From the NCBI GenBank assembly GCA_942492735.1, contig OW818648.1, forward strand, positions 2,914,001 through 2,978,000: 64,000 bases of DNA, given 5' to 3'. Origin of the DNA: Sporobacter sp942492735. GTDB lineage: Bacteria; Bacillota; Clostridia; Oscillospirales; Oscillospiraceae. Position 1 is the first letter of the stretch. Each line of letters opens with the position of its first letter. A model generated the notes under the pieces. It did not search any database and was not told the origin of the DNA. It saw only the letters and a list, made by a program, of their open reading frames with translations. Positions 1-7,221 of this stretch are shown here, one piece after another. The position numbers and the translations under genes are program-made.

Positions 1-573
1 AAAGGCTATAAGTTTTCAACCTACGCAACCTGGTGGATTCGTCAGGCCATTACCCGCGCCATCGCCGACCAGGCCAGAACGATCCGTATTCCCGTCCATA
101 TGGTTGAAACAATCAATAAGGTTATGCGCATTTCGCGCCAGCTCCTGCAGGAGCTCGGACACGACCCAACACCAGAGGAAATCGCTGAGGATATGGGCAT
201 GCCCGTCGAAAAAGTCCGCGAAATTCTTAAAATAGCCCAAGAGCCCGTTTCTCTTGAGACGCCCATCGGCGAAGAGGAAGACAGCCACCTCGGCGACTTC
301 ATCCCCGACGAAGACGCCTCCGAACCCGCTGAAGCCGCCTCCTTCACCTTACTGAAAGAGCAGCTCTCCGAGGTCCTCGGCACCCTGACCCCCAGAGAAG
401 AAAAAGTCCTCCGCCTGCGTTTCGGCATCGAAGACGGCCGCACCAGAACCCTCGAAGAAGTCGGCAAAGAATTCAACGTCACCCGCGAACGCATCCGCCA
501 AATCGAAGCCAAAGCCCTCCGCAAGCTCCGCCACCCCAGCCGCAGCAAAAAACTCAAAGACTTCTTGAATTAA
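1..573 (+). CDS. rpoD: RNA polymerase primary sigma factor, C-terminal part (5' end outside window)
   Basis: The reading frame is open from base 1, so the gene starts before the window; 190 residues are visible. The first residues contain the region 2.3/2.4 signature (FSTYATWWIRQAITRAIADQ), which melts and reads the -10 element. Region 3 follows (GHDPTPEEIAEDMG...), and the C-terminus holds region 4.2 with the helix-turn-helix (VTRERIRQIEAKALRKLRHP) that reads the -35 element. The protein ends in LKDFLN, a normal end for RpoD/SigA. It directs transcription of housekeeping genes. Nothing is odd apart from the window edge, and identification is very secure. Confidence 0.97.
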   Translation, partial: KGYKFSTYATWWIRQAITRAIADQARTIRIPVHMVETINKVMRISRQLLQELGHDPTPEEIAEDMGMPVEKVREILKIAQEPVSLETPIGEEEDSHLGDFIPDEDASEPAEAASFTLLKEQLSEVLGTLTPREEKVLRLRFGIEDGRTRTLEEVGKEFNVTRERIRQIEAKALRKLRHPSRSKKLKDFLN

Positions 574-634
574 ACTTCCACCACCGTCGTCCCCGTAGGA
601 GCAGACCTCGTGTCTGCCCTCGTTCCTAACATAA

Positions 635-670
635 ATGGTAGCAGATTTTGTCTGCTACCATCTTTATTTA
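635..670 (+). terminator. Rho-independent terminator after rpoD
   Basis: A perfect stem (ATGGTAGCAGA / TCTGCTACCAT) with a four- to five-base loop is followed by TTTATTT, about 60 bases after the rpoD stop codon. Confidence 0.75.
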
Positions 671-747
671 TGGAATAATCAGGAGTATTATACAATGTAA
701 TACTGTTCGTCCATAGACTCAATGAGATATCAGCATATCGTTCGTTA

Positions 748-852
748 CTTGTCATTCCCGTATTTCTTGTCATTCCAGCATTTCTTGTCATTCCCGCGCA
801 GGCGGGAATCCATTCTCCCAGGTACGTAGATTCCCGCCTACGCGGGAATGAC
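748..852. repeat. Palindromic dispersed repeat with three tandem 18-base units
   Basis: CTTGTCATTCC starts at 748, 766 and 784, an exact 18-base period. The third copy leads into a long inverted repeat whose arms (787-810 and 829-852) both carry CATTCCCGC...GCGGGAAT cores. The same GTCATTCCCGCGCAGGCGGGAATCC-type core recurs near 58415-58435. The stretch 574-988 has no convincing gene; it holds the rpoD terminator, a short inverted motif around 596-618 and this repeat. Confidence 0.75.
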
Positions 853-988
853 AGAGCGGACCTTGTCGTTATCTTAATTGAATATGAGTATAAGATACCT
901 AACAGTGCTAAGAACAATTGATATAGAAAGTGCGAAAATAAATAGATACGAACAGAATCCATCAGGATTTTAAGGGGGATAACGTGTA

Positions 989-1261
989 ATGAAAAAGCAT
1001 CTAATAGCAGGAATTATGTTGTTCATAGCCTCAATGCTTCTTTTTATTGATGCACTCAATTTTCGTTTTAGAATTGTAAATGGCGTAGGTGATGGGACCG
1101 GGCTATACCTTTTTTTCGGAACTTGGGAGATAAACGATACGATTCCATACAGCATTGCGCCAAACTATCTTTATGCTCTTTACTTGTTTGCCGGACTGTT
1201 TTTTGCATTTGCTGTGTACTTTATTTACAAAGCAATAAAGCTCAGAAAACTTGGATTTTAA
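989..1261 (+). CDS. Small membrane protein, unknown function
   Basis: Ninety residues beginning at an ATG that follows AAGGGGG by nine bases. The N-terminus is lysine-rich (MKKHLIAGIMLF) and runs into a first hydrophobic segment (about residues 5-23). A second segment lies at about 62-81 (LYALYLFAGLFFAFAVYFIY). The loop between them is presumably outside. The C-terminus is basic. No family is recognised. The next two small genes are also AT-rich, so this looks like an accessory patch downstream of rpoD. Confidence 0.55.
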   Translation: MKKHLIAGIMLFIASMLLFIDALNFRFRIVNGVGDGTGLYLFFGTWEINDTIPYSIAPNYLYALYLFAGLFFAFAVYFIYKAIKLRKLGF

Positions 1262-1311
1262 TGCGAGACTATTGCATTGGTTTATACAAAACTTGAAGGA
1301 GCTGTCGAATA

Positions 1312-1773
1312 ATGAAATTTGGTTGCCCGCTTATTGCTGTAAATGATATTCATGTATCACGGAACTTTTATGAGAAAGTTTTACGGCAAAGTGTTAGTTT
1401 GGATTTAGGAGAAAATGTGGCATTTAATAATGACTTTGCTATTCAATCGAATTATATTGGATTGGTCGATACAGGTGATTTTAGCATTGCCTACAAAGGA
1501 AATGACCATGAACTGTATTTTGAAGAAGAGAATTTTGATGAATTTGAAAATCACCTGCAGCAATTTAACACTATTGTTTATTTACATAAGTCAAAAGAAT
1601 ATCCTTGGGGGCAGAGGGTAATTCGGTTTTACGACCCTGATTTTCATATTATTGAGGTTGGCGAAAGCATGGAAAGTGTATTCAAGAAATTTCATAAACA
1701 AGGCATGAGCATTGATGAGGTAGCAGAGAGAACCAGTCATCCCGTTGAGTTTGTAAAAAAGTATCTCTTTTAG
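1312..1773 (+). CDS. VOC (glyoxalase/bleomycin-resistance) superfamily protein
   Basis: The 153-residue protein starts at an ATG preceded by AAGGAG. Residues 1-118 show the beta-alpha-beta-beta-beta pattern of VOC proteins: an N-terminal strand followed by NDIHVSRNFYEKVL, then a second half ending in FYDPDFHIIEVGE, where the final Glu is the usual metal ligand. The family covers glyoxalases, dioxygenases and antibiotic-binding proteins, so the substrate cannot be told. An extra C-terminal stretch (about 120-153, MSIDEVAERTSHPVEFVKKY) looks like a small helical, HTH-like tail and is not part of the core fold. The protein is cytoplasmic (no signal peptide). The neighbours give no functional clue. 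Confidence 0.8.
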   Translation: MKFGCPLIAVNDIHVSRNFYEKVLRQSVSLDLGENVAFNNDFAIQSNYIGLVDTGDFSIAYKGNDHELYFEEENFDEFENHLQQFNTIVYLHKSKEYPWGQRVIRFYDPDFHIIEVGESMESVFKKFHKQGMSIDEVAERTSHPVEFVKKYLF

Positions 1774-1878
1774 ATAATAAGCATTTTGAGTCACAAGCCA
1801 ATTCTGCTTATTTATATAATCCTATAAAGTAATCAATTCTTTTCAAAAGCTGGAATATTATAAAGGGCGTGTAAATTA

Positions 1879-2061
1879 TTGAAGGCGTTTCTAAAAATAT
1901 TAGTTGCCATATGCACTATTGTGGTAGGTTTGTTATTGGGTATTTACTTACTGGATTGGTCTGTTCCATGGAAGGTAGTGTTATATTTTCTGGCATGCTG
2001 GGGTATTGGGCATATCGTATATTCAATAATGAGAGATATAGATCAGCGATTCGGACAATAG
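1879..2061 (+). CDS. Small two-helix membrane protein, unknown function
   Basis: Sixty residues from a TTG start 8-10 bases after AAAGGG. Two hydrophobic segments (about residues 5-25 and 31-50) are followed by a charged tail (MRDIDQRFGQ). No family is recognised. Confidence is limited because the protein is short and uses a weak start; the overlapping +3 frame (1911-2177) is longer but begins without a ribosome binding site. The 160 bases after it (2062-2223) show no gene. Confidence 0.4.
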   Translation: MKAFLKILVAICTIVVGLLLGIYLLDWSVPWKVVLYFLACWGIGHIVYSIMRDIDQRFGQ

Positions 2062-2223
2062 AGAAGATTATTAACATAACTGGAATTGGCGTTTGGTTTA
2101 CGATTTACCCATTATGTTTATACGGTTCCATCCTTATATTGTCTCCGAGTCGCACATTATTCATGTTAACTATATGAACCAAATACTATAAAAGATAAAT
2201 TACGAACCTTAAGGAGATTGCTG

Positions 2224-2751
2224 ATGACCATGTCTAAAATGGAAGTGTTTTTTGATTATGCCTGCCCTTTTTGTCTAAAGGGTCACGAGTATCTTGCGGA
2301 GCTGCACCCGATATATCCTGAAATTGAGATTGTTTGGCATCCCTGTGAAGCGCACCCGAGGCCAGAGAGTCATGGGCCTCATAGTGACTTGTGTATCCAG
2401 GGGATGTTTTTTGCACTTGATCATGGTGTGGACATTTGGGCCTACCATGAAAGGATGTATAAAGCGGCGGTAAAAGATCGGATCAACATTGAGGACATCA
2501 ATGCTCTGGCGGCCACTCTCCAGGGAATGCTGAATACGGATGATTTTTCCAAATCACTGGAAAGCGGAGAATATGTGACCGCTGTGCAGGATGCCAATGA
2601 TTACGCCTATGACCAATCCGGAGTTTGGGCGGTGCCATCATACCGAATAAACGGCAGTAAGCTTGATTCGGTAGAGGGTATCGGTATAACTAAGGAACAA
2701 CTTAAAACGTTTATGGAATCCGCGAAAAGGGGTGCTTTGAAGCCGCGCTAA
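2224..2751 (+). CDS. DsbA-family thioredoxin-fold oxidoreductase
   Basis: The start is the ATG seven bases after AAGGAG, giving 175 residues. A CPFC redox motif stands near residue 14 after a first strand (MEVFFDYACPFC), as in DsbA/FrnE/2-hydroxychromene-carboxylate isomerase proteins. A helical insert follows, and the conserved cis-Pro strand appears near the C-terminus (GVWAVPSYRING). There is no signal peptide, so a cytoplasmic thiol-disulfide or glutathione-like role is likelier than periplasmic DsbA function. Its last residues (about 2706-2751) overlap, in another frame, a remnant of an acetyltransferase, so the present C-terminus may have been altered by that join. Confidence 0.85.
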   Translation: MTMSKMEVFFDYACPFCLKGHEYLAELHPIYPEIEIVWHPCEAHPRPESHGPHSDLCIQGMFFALDHGVDIWAYHERMYKAAVKDRINIEDINALAATLQGMLNTDDFSKSLESGEYVTAVQDANDYAYDQSGVWAVPSYRINGSKLDSVEGIGITKEQLKTFMESAKRGALKPR

Positions 2752-2909
2752 AAGCTTTACAAGGCGAAGGTATTCACAAGGTCGCACTTGTGGTTTTTGA
2801 AAGGAATGAACTAGGAAATACGTTTTGGGAGCGCAAAGGGTTCTGCACAAGAAAGGATTTGAATTACAGAAATAAAGCGCTAACAGAGCTAAAAAGAATA
2901 GACACATAA
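2706..2909 (+). pseudogene. C-terminal remnant of a GNAT acetyltransferase
   Basis: This frame is open but has no start and a stop codon at 2703-2705. It reads ...REKGCFEAALKAL, then GIHKVALVVFERNELGNTFW and ERKGF, ending ...NYRNKALTELKRIDT. This matches the last third of GNAT N-acetyltransferases (strand beta5, the N-x-x-G-x-x-FWE-x-x-GF motif). The acetyl-CoA-binding R/QxxGxG/A motif and everything before it are missing. It overlaps the 3' end of the DsbA-like gene by 46 bases. A deletion joining two genes is the simplest explanation. No expression is expected. Confidence 0.65.
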
Positions 2910-2916
2910 ATGTTAA

Positions 2917-4113
2917 CTATCGCGCTGCAATCAGGCTTTTTAGTCCGGCGTGCAGGCCGTCAACCGAAAGGTGATACATCGGCACTTCCTGTTTGACTAT
3001 ATTCATGGTCATTGAACCGTAACCATGTTCCCATTCCGACAGATCCACAGGATTGAGCCATATCATTTTTTCGTACCTTTTTCTGAAGCGGCGAATCCAT
3101 TCAATACCGGGCTCCTGATTGTAGCGATGGTAATCAATACAGCCGCCGGGCCTGAGCAGCTCTGAGGGCGCCATGGAAGCGTCTCCAACCACAATAACCC
3201 GATAGTCGCTTTTCAGATTTTGCAGCACCCATTCCGTTTCAACACTTGAGGCGTCAGCACATGCAGGCGTGGTATATAGCCGGTCATAGAAGCAATTGTG
3301 GAAATAAAACGTCTTCAGGTCTCTGAAATGATTGGATTTGCTCGCGGCTTGAAACAGTGCGCCGCAAAGTCTGGCATAGTTTATCATGGAGCCGCCCGAA
3401 TCAAACAAAACAACCAATTTCACACTGTTGCGCCGCGGGCGCCCGAATACCAGCTTCAACCTGCCGGCGTTTTCAGAGGTTTCGTCTATCGTCTCATCAA
3501 GCTTGAGCTCATCCTTCGGCCCATCCTCGTTGGAGGAAAATTGCCGTAAAGAGCGAAAAGCCACCTGAAATTGCCTGTCTTCCAGGACGCTGTCCTCTCT
3601 GAAGTCCAAATAACTTCGTGCTCCGGCAATCTGAAGGGCGCTCCGGTTTCGTCCGCTCCCGCCGATCCGTATCCCAGCGGGGTTATAGCCCGAATTGCCA
3701 AAGGGCGACGTGCCGCCGGTACCGATCCAATAGCTGCCGCCATCGTGGCGTTCGTGCTGTTCTTCCAGCCGTTCTTCTAATTTTCGGCGCAGTTCATCCA
3801 TATCGAGTTTTGACAGCGCTGCAAACGCTTTCTCGTCAAAGTCGCCGCTGTCAATCGGTTCTGACAACCAGTTTAAGAGCTCCTCCGGCAGTGCGTCGTA
3901 GGCTTTGATACCTTTGAAAAACTGAGTAAAGGCAAGATCAAACTTATCAAAATCCGCTTCGGTTTTTACAAGTGCCGCGCGCGCCAGGTGATAGAAGCCC
4001 GTCAAGCTGGATTCGTGCAGTTTGAGCTGCAGCCCTTTGAGCAGCGTGAACCACTCTTGCAAAGACACATTGAGGCCTTTTGCCCTCAGCAGGTAGAAAA
4101 AAGCAGTAAACAT
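2917..4113 (-). CDS. VWA-domain protein, partner of the MoxR ATPase
   Basis: The protein has 398 residues if started at the ATG at 4113, which lies seven bases after the moxR stop codon and behind AGAAGAGA. Residues 1-150 are helical and charged. A von Willebrand factor A fold begins near residue 230 (KLVVLFDSGGSM) with a MIDAS-like DSGGS in place of DxSxS, and a later strand YRVIVVGDASMAPSEL carries another metal-site aspartate. MoxR/VWA pairs act as chaperone-like systems that assemble or activate metal-cofactor enzymes; the client here is not identifiable. The third MIDAS position is Gly rather than Ser. The pair is translated as one unit, moxR first. Confidence 0.85.
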   Translation of the reverse strand: MFTAFFYLLRAKGLNVSLQEWFTLLKGLQLKLHESSLTGFYHLARAALVKTEADFDKFDLAFTQFFKGIKAYDALPEELLNWLSEPIDSGDFDEKAFAALSKLDMDELRRKLEERLEEQHERHDGGSYWIGTGGTSPFGNSGYNPAGIRIGGSGRNRSALQIAGARSYLDFREDSVLEDRQFQVAFRSLRQFSSNEDGPKDELKLDETIDETSENAGRLKLVFGRPRRNSVKLVVLFDSGGSMINYARLCGALFQAASKSNHFRDLKTFYFHNCFYDRLYTTPACADASSVETEWVLQNLKSDYRVIVVGDASMAPSELLRPGGCIDYHRYNQEPGIEWIRRFRKRYEKMIWLNPVDLSEWEHGYGSMTMNIVKQEVPMYHLSVDGLHAGLKSLIAAR

Positions 4114-4120
4114 GTCTCTT

Positions 4121-4945
4121 CTACCACGCGCGCTTTGCGTTCCCGCCGCGGGCGAGCACGTTAAAATCTTCGTCTTTCTTGAGCAGAACCCCGACAAACG
4201 GGATTTCTTCCGCAATACGCTGGGCCCCTATACCGCCGATCTGCAGTGCCCCAATCCAGTCAAGCAGTTCCGAGGTGCTCGGCTTTTTTTGAAGCCCGCG
4301 CATCCCGCGGATTGCATAGAATGTTTTGAGTGCCTGCTGCAGAAGCTCGTCTTCCAAGTTTTCGAAATGGACGCGTACAATGGTTTCCATCATCTCTTGG
4401 TCGGGAAAAGCAATATAGTGAAAAATACAGCGCCGCAGAAAGGCGTCCGGCAATTCTTTCTCGGCGTTTGACGTGATCATAACGACGGGTCGGACCTTTG
4501 CTTTCACTGTCTCTCCGGTTTCCGGAATAAAAAATTCCATCTTATCGAGTTCCCAAAGCAGATCGTTCGGGAATTCGAGATCGGCCTTGTCAATCTCATC
4601 AATCAGGAGAATGACTTGTTTCTCGCTCTTAAACGCCACGCCCATCTTACCCAGCTTTATATACTTTGCAATCTTATCAACACCTTCACCGCCGAATTGA
4701 CTATCGTAAAGGCGCTGCACCGTATCATAGACGTAGAGCCCGTCCTGAGCCCTGGTCGTTGACTTGATATTCCATACGATGAGCTCCATTCCAAGCGCCT
4801 CGGCGACAGCTTCGGCAAGCATCGTCTTTCCGGTTCCGGGTTCACCTTTAATTAAAAGGGGTTTTTGGAGGGCAATCGCGATATTCACACTACGCATTAA
4901 GTCATCAGACGCGACATAGCCCCGGCTTCCGCTGAATTCTTTCAT
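4121..4945 (-). CDS. MoxR-family AAA+ ATPase
   Basis: The protein has 274 residues; the start is preceded by AAGGATA. Walker A is at residues 34-41 (GEPGTGKT), Walker B at 111-118 (VILLIDEI, followed by DKAD), the sensor-1 Asn near 160 (MITSNAEKELPDAFLRR), and arginine-finger candidates at 171-172. MoxR ATPases are cytoplasmic ring-forming remodelling factors working with VWA proteins, and the VWA gene lies immediately downstream. The spacing of only seven bases supports co-translation. Confidence 0.92.
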   Translation of the reverse strand: MKEFSGSRGYVASDDLMRSVNIAIALQKPLLIKGEPGTGKTMLAEAVAEALGMELIVWNIKSTTRAQDGLYVYDTVQRLYDSQFGGEGVDKIAKYIKLGKMGVAFKSEKQVILLIDEIDKADLEFPNDLLWELDKMEFFIPETGETVKAKVRPVVMITSNAEKELPDAFLRRCIFHYIAFPDQEMMETIVRVHFENLEDELLQQALKTFYAIRGMRGLQKKPSTSELLDWIGALQIGGIGAQRIAEEIPFVGVLLKKDEDFNVLARGGNAKRAW

Positions 4946-5046
4946 TATTTAGATATCCTTTCGCTGTGTTCTAAAACCAATCAAATTTTATTTTATATGA
5001 TTTTATACGTCTTTTCAATCATCACATATTAGGAAGGAACAATCTC

Positions 5047-5586
5047 ATGGAAATGCACAGAGCAATTGACATAGCAAAGGAAGCAGGGTTTCCGATCGCC
5101 GAGCCAATGGATCCCAAGAAACTCATATTCATGTCTGCGGTCCGCGACATGTGCAAGGCTTGTAAGGATTATGGCTTGAAGTGGGTCTGTCCGCCCGGCT
5201 GCGGTACGATTGATGAGATGCCGGAACGCTACCACCGTTTTCAAAATGGCGTACTATTTCAGACAGTGTGGAATCTTGAGGATGAATTTGACCTTGAGGG
5301 AATGATGCGCAGCGCGGAGGATCACAAGAACGCCATGTCGAAGCTTCTGGGAACGCTGGCCGTTCTGGATGAAGAAGTACTGCCGTTCGGAAGTGACGGC
5401 TGCGGCTACTGCAAGAAATGTACGTATCCGGACAGTCCCTGTCGATTCCCTGAGAAGGCTTATCCTTCTTTGGAGTCAGTTGGACTGATGGTGGCAGATG
5501 TCTGCAAAGATAACAGCGTCCCTTATTACTATGGCCGCAACACCGTAGCCCTGACCGGCGCATTCCTGTTTAATCCGGAACAATAA
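5047..5586 (+). CDS. DUF2284 metal-binding protein (probable Fe-S protein)
   Basis: The protein has 179 residues with a GGAAGG ribosome binding site. It contains two Cys clusters: residues around 36-56 (MCKACKDYGLKWVCPPGC) and around 118-131 (GCGYCKKCTYPDSPCRFP). The second has the CxxCxxCxxxxxC spacing of a [4Fe-4S] cluster. This matches DUF2284, predicted cytoplasmic metal-binding proteins often found in anaerobes near corrinoid or methyltransferase genes. The function is unknown. A C1/corrinoid cluster begins about 5 kb downstream, so an electron-transfer or reactivation role there is possible but unproven. Confidence 0.82.
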   Translation: MEMHRAIDIAKEAGFPIAEPMDPKKLIFMSAVRDMCKACKDYGLKWVCPPGCGTIDEMPERYHRFQNGVLFQTVWNLEDEFDLEGMMRSAEDHKNAMSKLLGTLAVLDEEVLPFGSDGCGYCKKCTYPDSPCRFPEKAYPSLESVGLMVADVCKDNSVPYYYGRNTVALTGAFLFNPEQ

Positions 5587-5595
5587 TACATAAGC

Positions 5596-5622
5596 AACAC
5601 AGGGGGACGGTTCTTTTGTGTT
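5596..5622. repeat. Short palindromic repeat (GGGGGACGGTTCTT type)
   Basis: AACACA and TGTGTT arms flank GGGGGACGGTTCTT. This motif is familiar from REP-like sequences in anaerobic Firmicutes. It lies between the DUF2284 gene and the ribosome binding site of the next gene. Confidence 0.45.
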
Positions 5623-5644
5623 CTTTGCAAGGAGGAAGTTGGCT

Positions 5645-6484
5645 ATGTTAGAATCAATCCGTATGGTGATTAAGATCGGTTCGATGGCGCTGATCCGCAA
5701 GGAGGACAGCGACATTGACTATAACATACTCTCGCGGCTCAGCCGAGAGCTCACCCCTGGCGATATCCTGATCTCCTCGGGCGCAACGGAGATCGGGCGG
5801 CTGGATTATGTAAAACGCGCGGGTACGGTGCTGTACGGCGACCCAAACGAGGTCAAGACCGACTACGCCGCGCAGGGCCAGGCCGTCTTGATGGCGCTTT
5901 ACCGCCAGTTCGTCAGGCCCGAATACTCGGTGCGCCAGGTGCTGGTGGAGCACACGCACTTTAACCAGCCCGAGAAGCGCGCGCACATCGCATCTCTCCT
6001 GGTGCGCGCGGCCAAGCAGGGGGCGATACCCATCATCAACTACAACGACCCGGTGTCAGACGAGGAAAACCGTAAGATGGAACTCTCCGCGCTGCGCCAG
6101 GAGACGGAGACGGTCGTCGAGTGCGTCGACAACGACGAGACCGCGGCAGTCATCGCCGAGTTGGTAGGCGCCATGCTGCTCGTGATCCTAACCTCCACCG
6201 AGGGGATTTACAGGGACCCCGCCGATCCCTCCACGTTGGTTCACGAGGTCACCGGCACGACGCCCGACCAGATTGAGGCCAACATCCGCCGCCTGCAGGA
6301 GAGCTGTGTAGGTGCAAGCCGCGAAGGCGCGCAGGGAGCGAGAGCCAAGCTCGAGTACATGATCCTCCCGGCCAGACGCGGTACCCACATCATCATCGCC
6401 CACTCACGCCACCGTATCGCTGACTTGATCAATGGCACGGTACCGTGTACCCGCATTGGCCTGAAGGATACCGAAGACGAATGA
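5645..6484 (+). CDS. Amino-acid-kinase family protein, glutamate 5-kinase-like
   Basis: The ATG at 5645 follows AAGGAGG by about seven bases and gives 279 residues. Amino-acid-kinase signatures are MVIKIGSMAL near the N-terminus, LISSGATEIGR near residue 47, NYNDPVSDEE around 135, and DNDETAAVIAELVGAMLLVI followed by LTSTEGIYRDP. This is the order seen in glutamate 5-kinase (ProB), which phosphorylates glutamate for proline synthesis. The C-terminal PUA domain of many ProB proteins is absent, and there is no proA next door, so the substrate is uncertain. The gene is visibly richer in G+C (runs of CGCGC) than its neighbours, a possible sign of transfer. Its stop overlaps the next start. Confidence 0.75.
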   Translation: MLESIRMVIKIGSMALIRKEDSDIDYNILSRLSRELTPGDILISSGATEIGRLDYVKRAGTVLYGDPNEVKTDYAAQGQAVLMALYRQFVRPEYSVRQVLVEHTHFNQPEKRAHIASLLVRAAKQGAIPIINYNDPVSDEENRKMELSALRQETETVVECVDNDETAAVIAELVGAMLLVILTSTEGIYRDPADPSTLVHEVTGTTPDQIEANIRRLQESCVGASREGAQGARAKLEYMILPARRGTHIIIAHSRHRIADLINGTVPCTRIGLKDTEDE

Positions 6485-6969
6485 CAGAGGTTTTTATGAC
6501 AGAAGACAATTTACATGAAATAGCTTTTCTCGCGGATTATCCGGAGTATATACAAACCTGTGCGAGTTGGGCATACGGCCATTGGGCGTGCCAATCTGGC
6601 GTTTCATACGAGCTTGTTCTTGAGAAATTTACAATAGGAGCGAATACAGAAGCGCTTCCTGTTACAATTATTGCACTTTATAATTCAAAACCTGCCGGTA
6701 TGGTAAGTCTATGGAAGACCGATGCGGGAAGACAGGATTATACGCCTTGGCTGGCGTCACTTTACGTACATCCTTTTCATAGGAATAAAGGTATAGCGGT
6801 CAGTCTGATTGAACGGTTAGTTGCAGAAACCCGCCGCCTTGGTTTTCGTGCGCTTTATCTTGTTACCGAAGAGGCAAAGGGACTATACACAAGATTTGGC
6901 TGGAATGAGATTGAGCAGATGACGACGCCTCATGGCGAGGCATCACTCATGAAGCTACAGTTCGATTAA
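6481..6969 (+). CDS. GNAT-family N-acetyltransferase
   Basis: The protein has 162 residues from the ATG that overlaps the previous stop (ATGA); an ATG at 6496, five bases after AGAGG, is an equally good start. The acetyl-CoA-binding motif is LYVHPFHRNKGIAVSLIERL (R-x-x-G-x-A), followed by the beta5 strand ALYLVTEEAKGLYTRFGW. It would transfer an acetyl group from acetyl-CoA to an amine on a small molecule or protein. The substrate is unknown. The overlap suggests coupling to the kinase gene, although the two genes differ in base composition. Confidence 0.85.
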   Translation: MTEVFMTEDNLHEIAFLADYPEYIQTCASWAYGHWACQSGVSYELVLEKFTIGANTEALPVTIIALYNSKPAGMVSLWKTDAGRQDYTPWLASLYVHPFHRNKGIAVSLIERLVAETRRLGFRALYLVTEEAKGLYTRFGWNEIEQMTTPHGEASLMKLQFD

Positions 6970-7149
6970 CTTAACACAGTCTCGGAAACATTCGACATAT
7001 TGAGATAGTATATTCAAAGAAATAGTGAAAAGGGTTACACTGAAGACACACAGAAAGGCTGCAAAGAACCAGGCTGTGTGTTTCTTTTATCTCATCAAAA
7101 ATTCTTTAACCACGGTAAGCGCGGGCTGTCCGAAAAACGCATTTTCCCG

Positions 7150-7178
7150 TTGCAAATGGGAACTGAATGAATTATGCT
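7150..7178 (+). promoter_or_regulatory. Sigma-A-type promoter for the MoaF-like gene
   Basis: TTGCAA (7150-7155) and TATGCT (7173-7178) are separated by 17 bases, 44 bases ahead of the start codon. The rest of 6970-7221 contains only a possible hairpin (ACACAG...CTGTGT, near 7047-7080) followed by a T-rich run, perhaps the terminator of the GNAT gene. Confidence 0.55.
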
Positions 7179-7221
7179 ACACTTATGTAAAAAATTGTAT
7201 CGCTAAAAAGGAGGCAGATTT

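Noticed and set aside
748..852. Possible CRISPR array because of three regularly spaced repeats
   Set aside because: The period is only 18 bases with no unique spacers and no cas genes; it is a palindromic dispersed repeat.
570..962. 130-codon frame on the minus strand downstream of rpoD
   Set aside because: It runs through palindromic repeats; its protein is repetitive (GMTRNAGMTRNTGM) and there is no ribosome binding site.
1911..2177. 88-codon frame overlapping the small membrane protein at 1879
   Set aside because: There is no ribosome binding site and composition is less protein-like; only one of the two frames can be real and the evidence favours the other.
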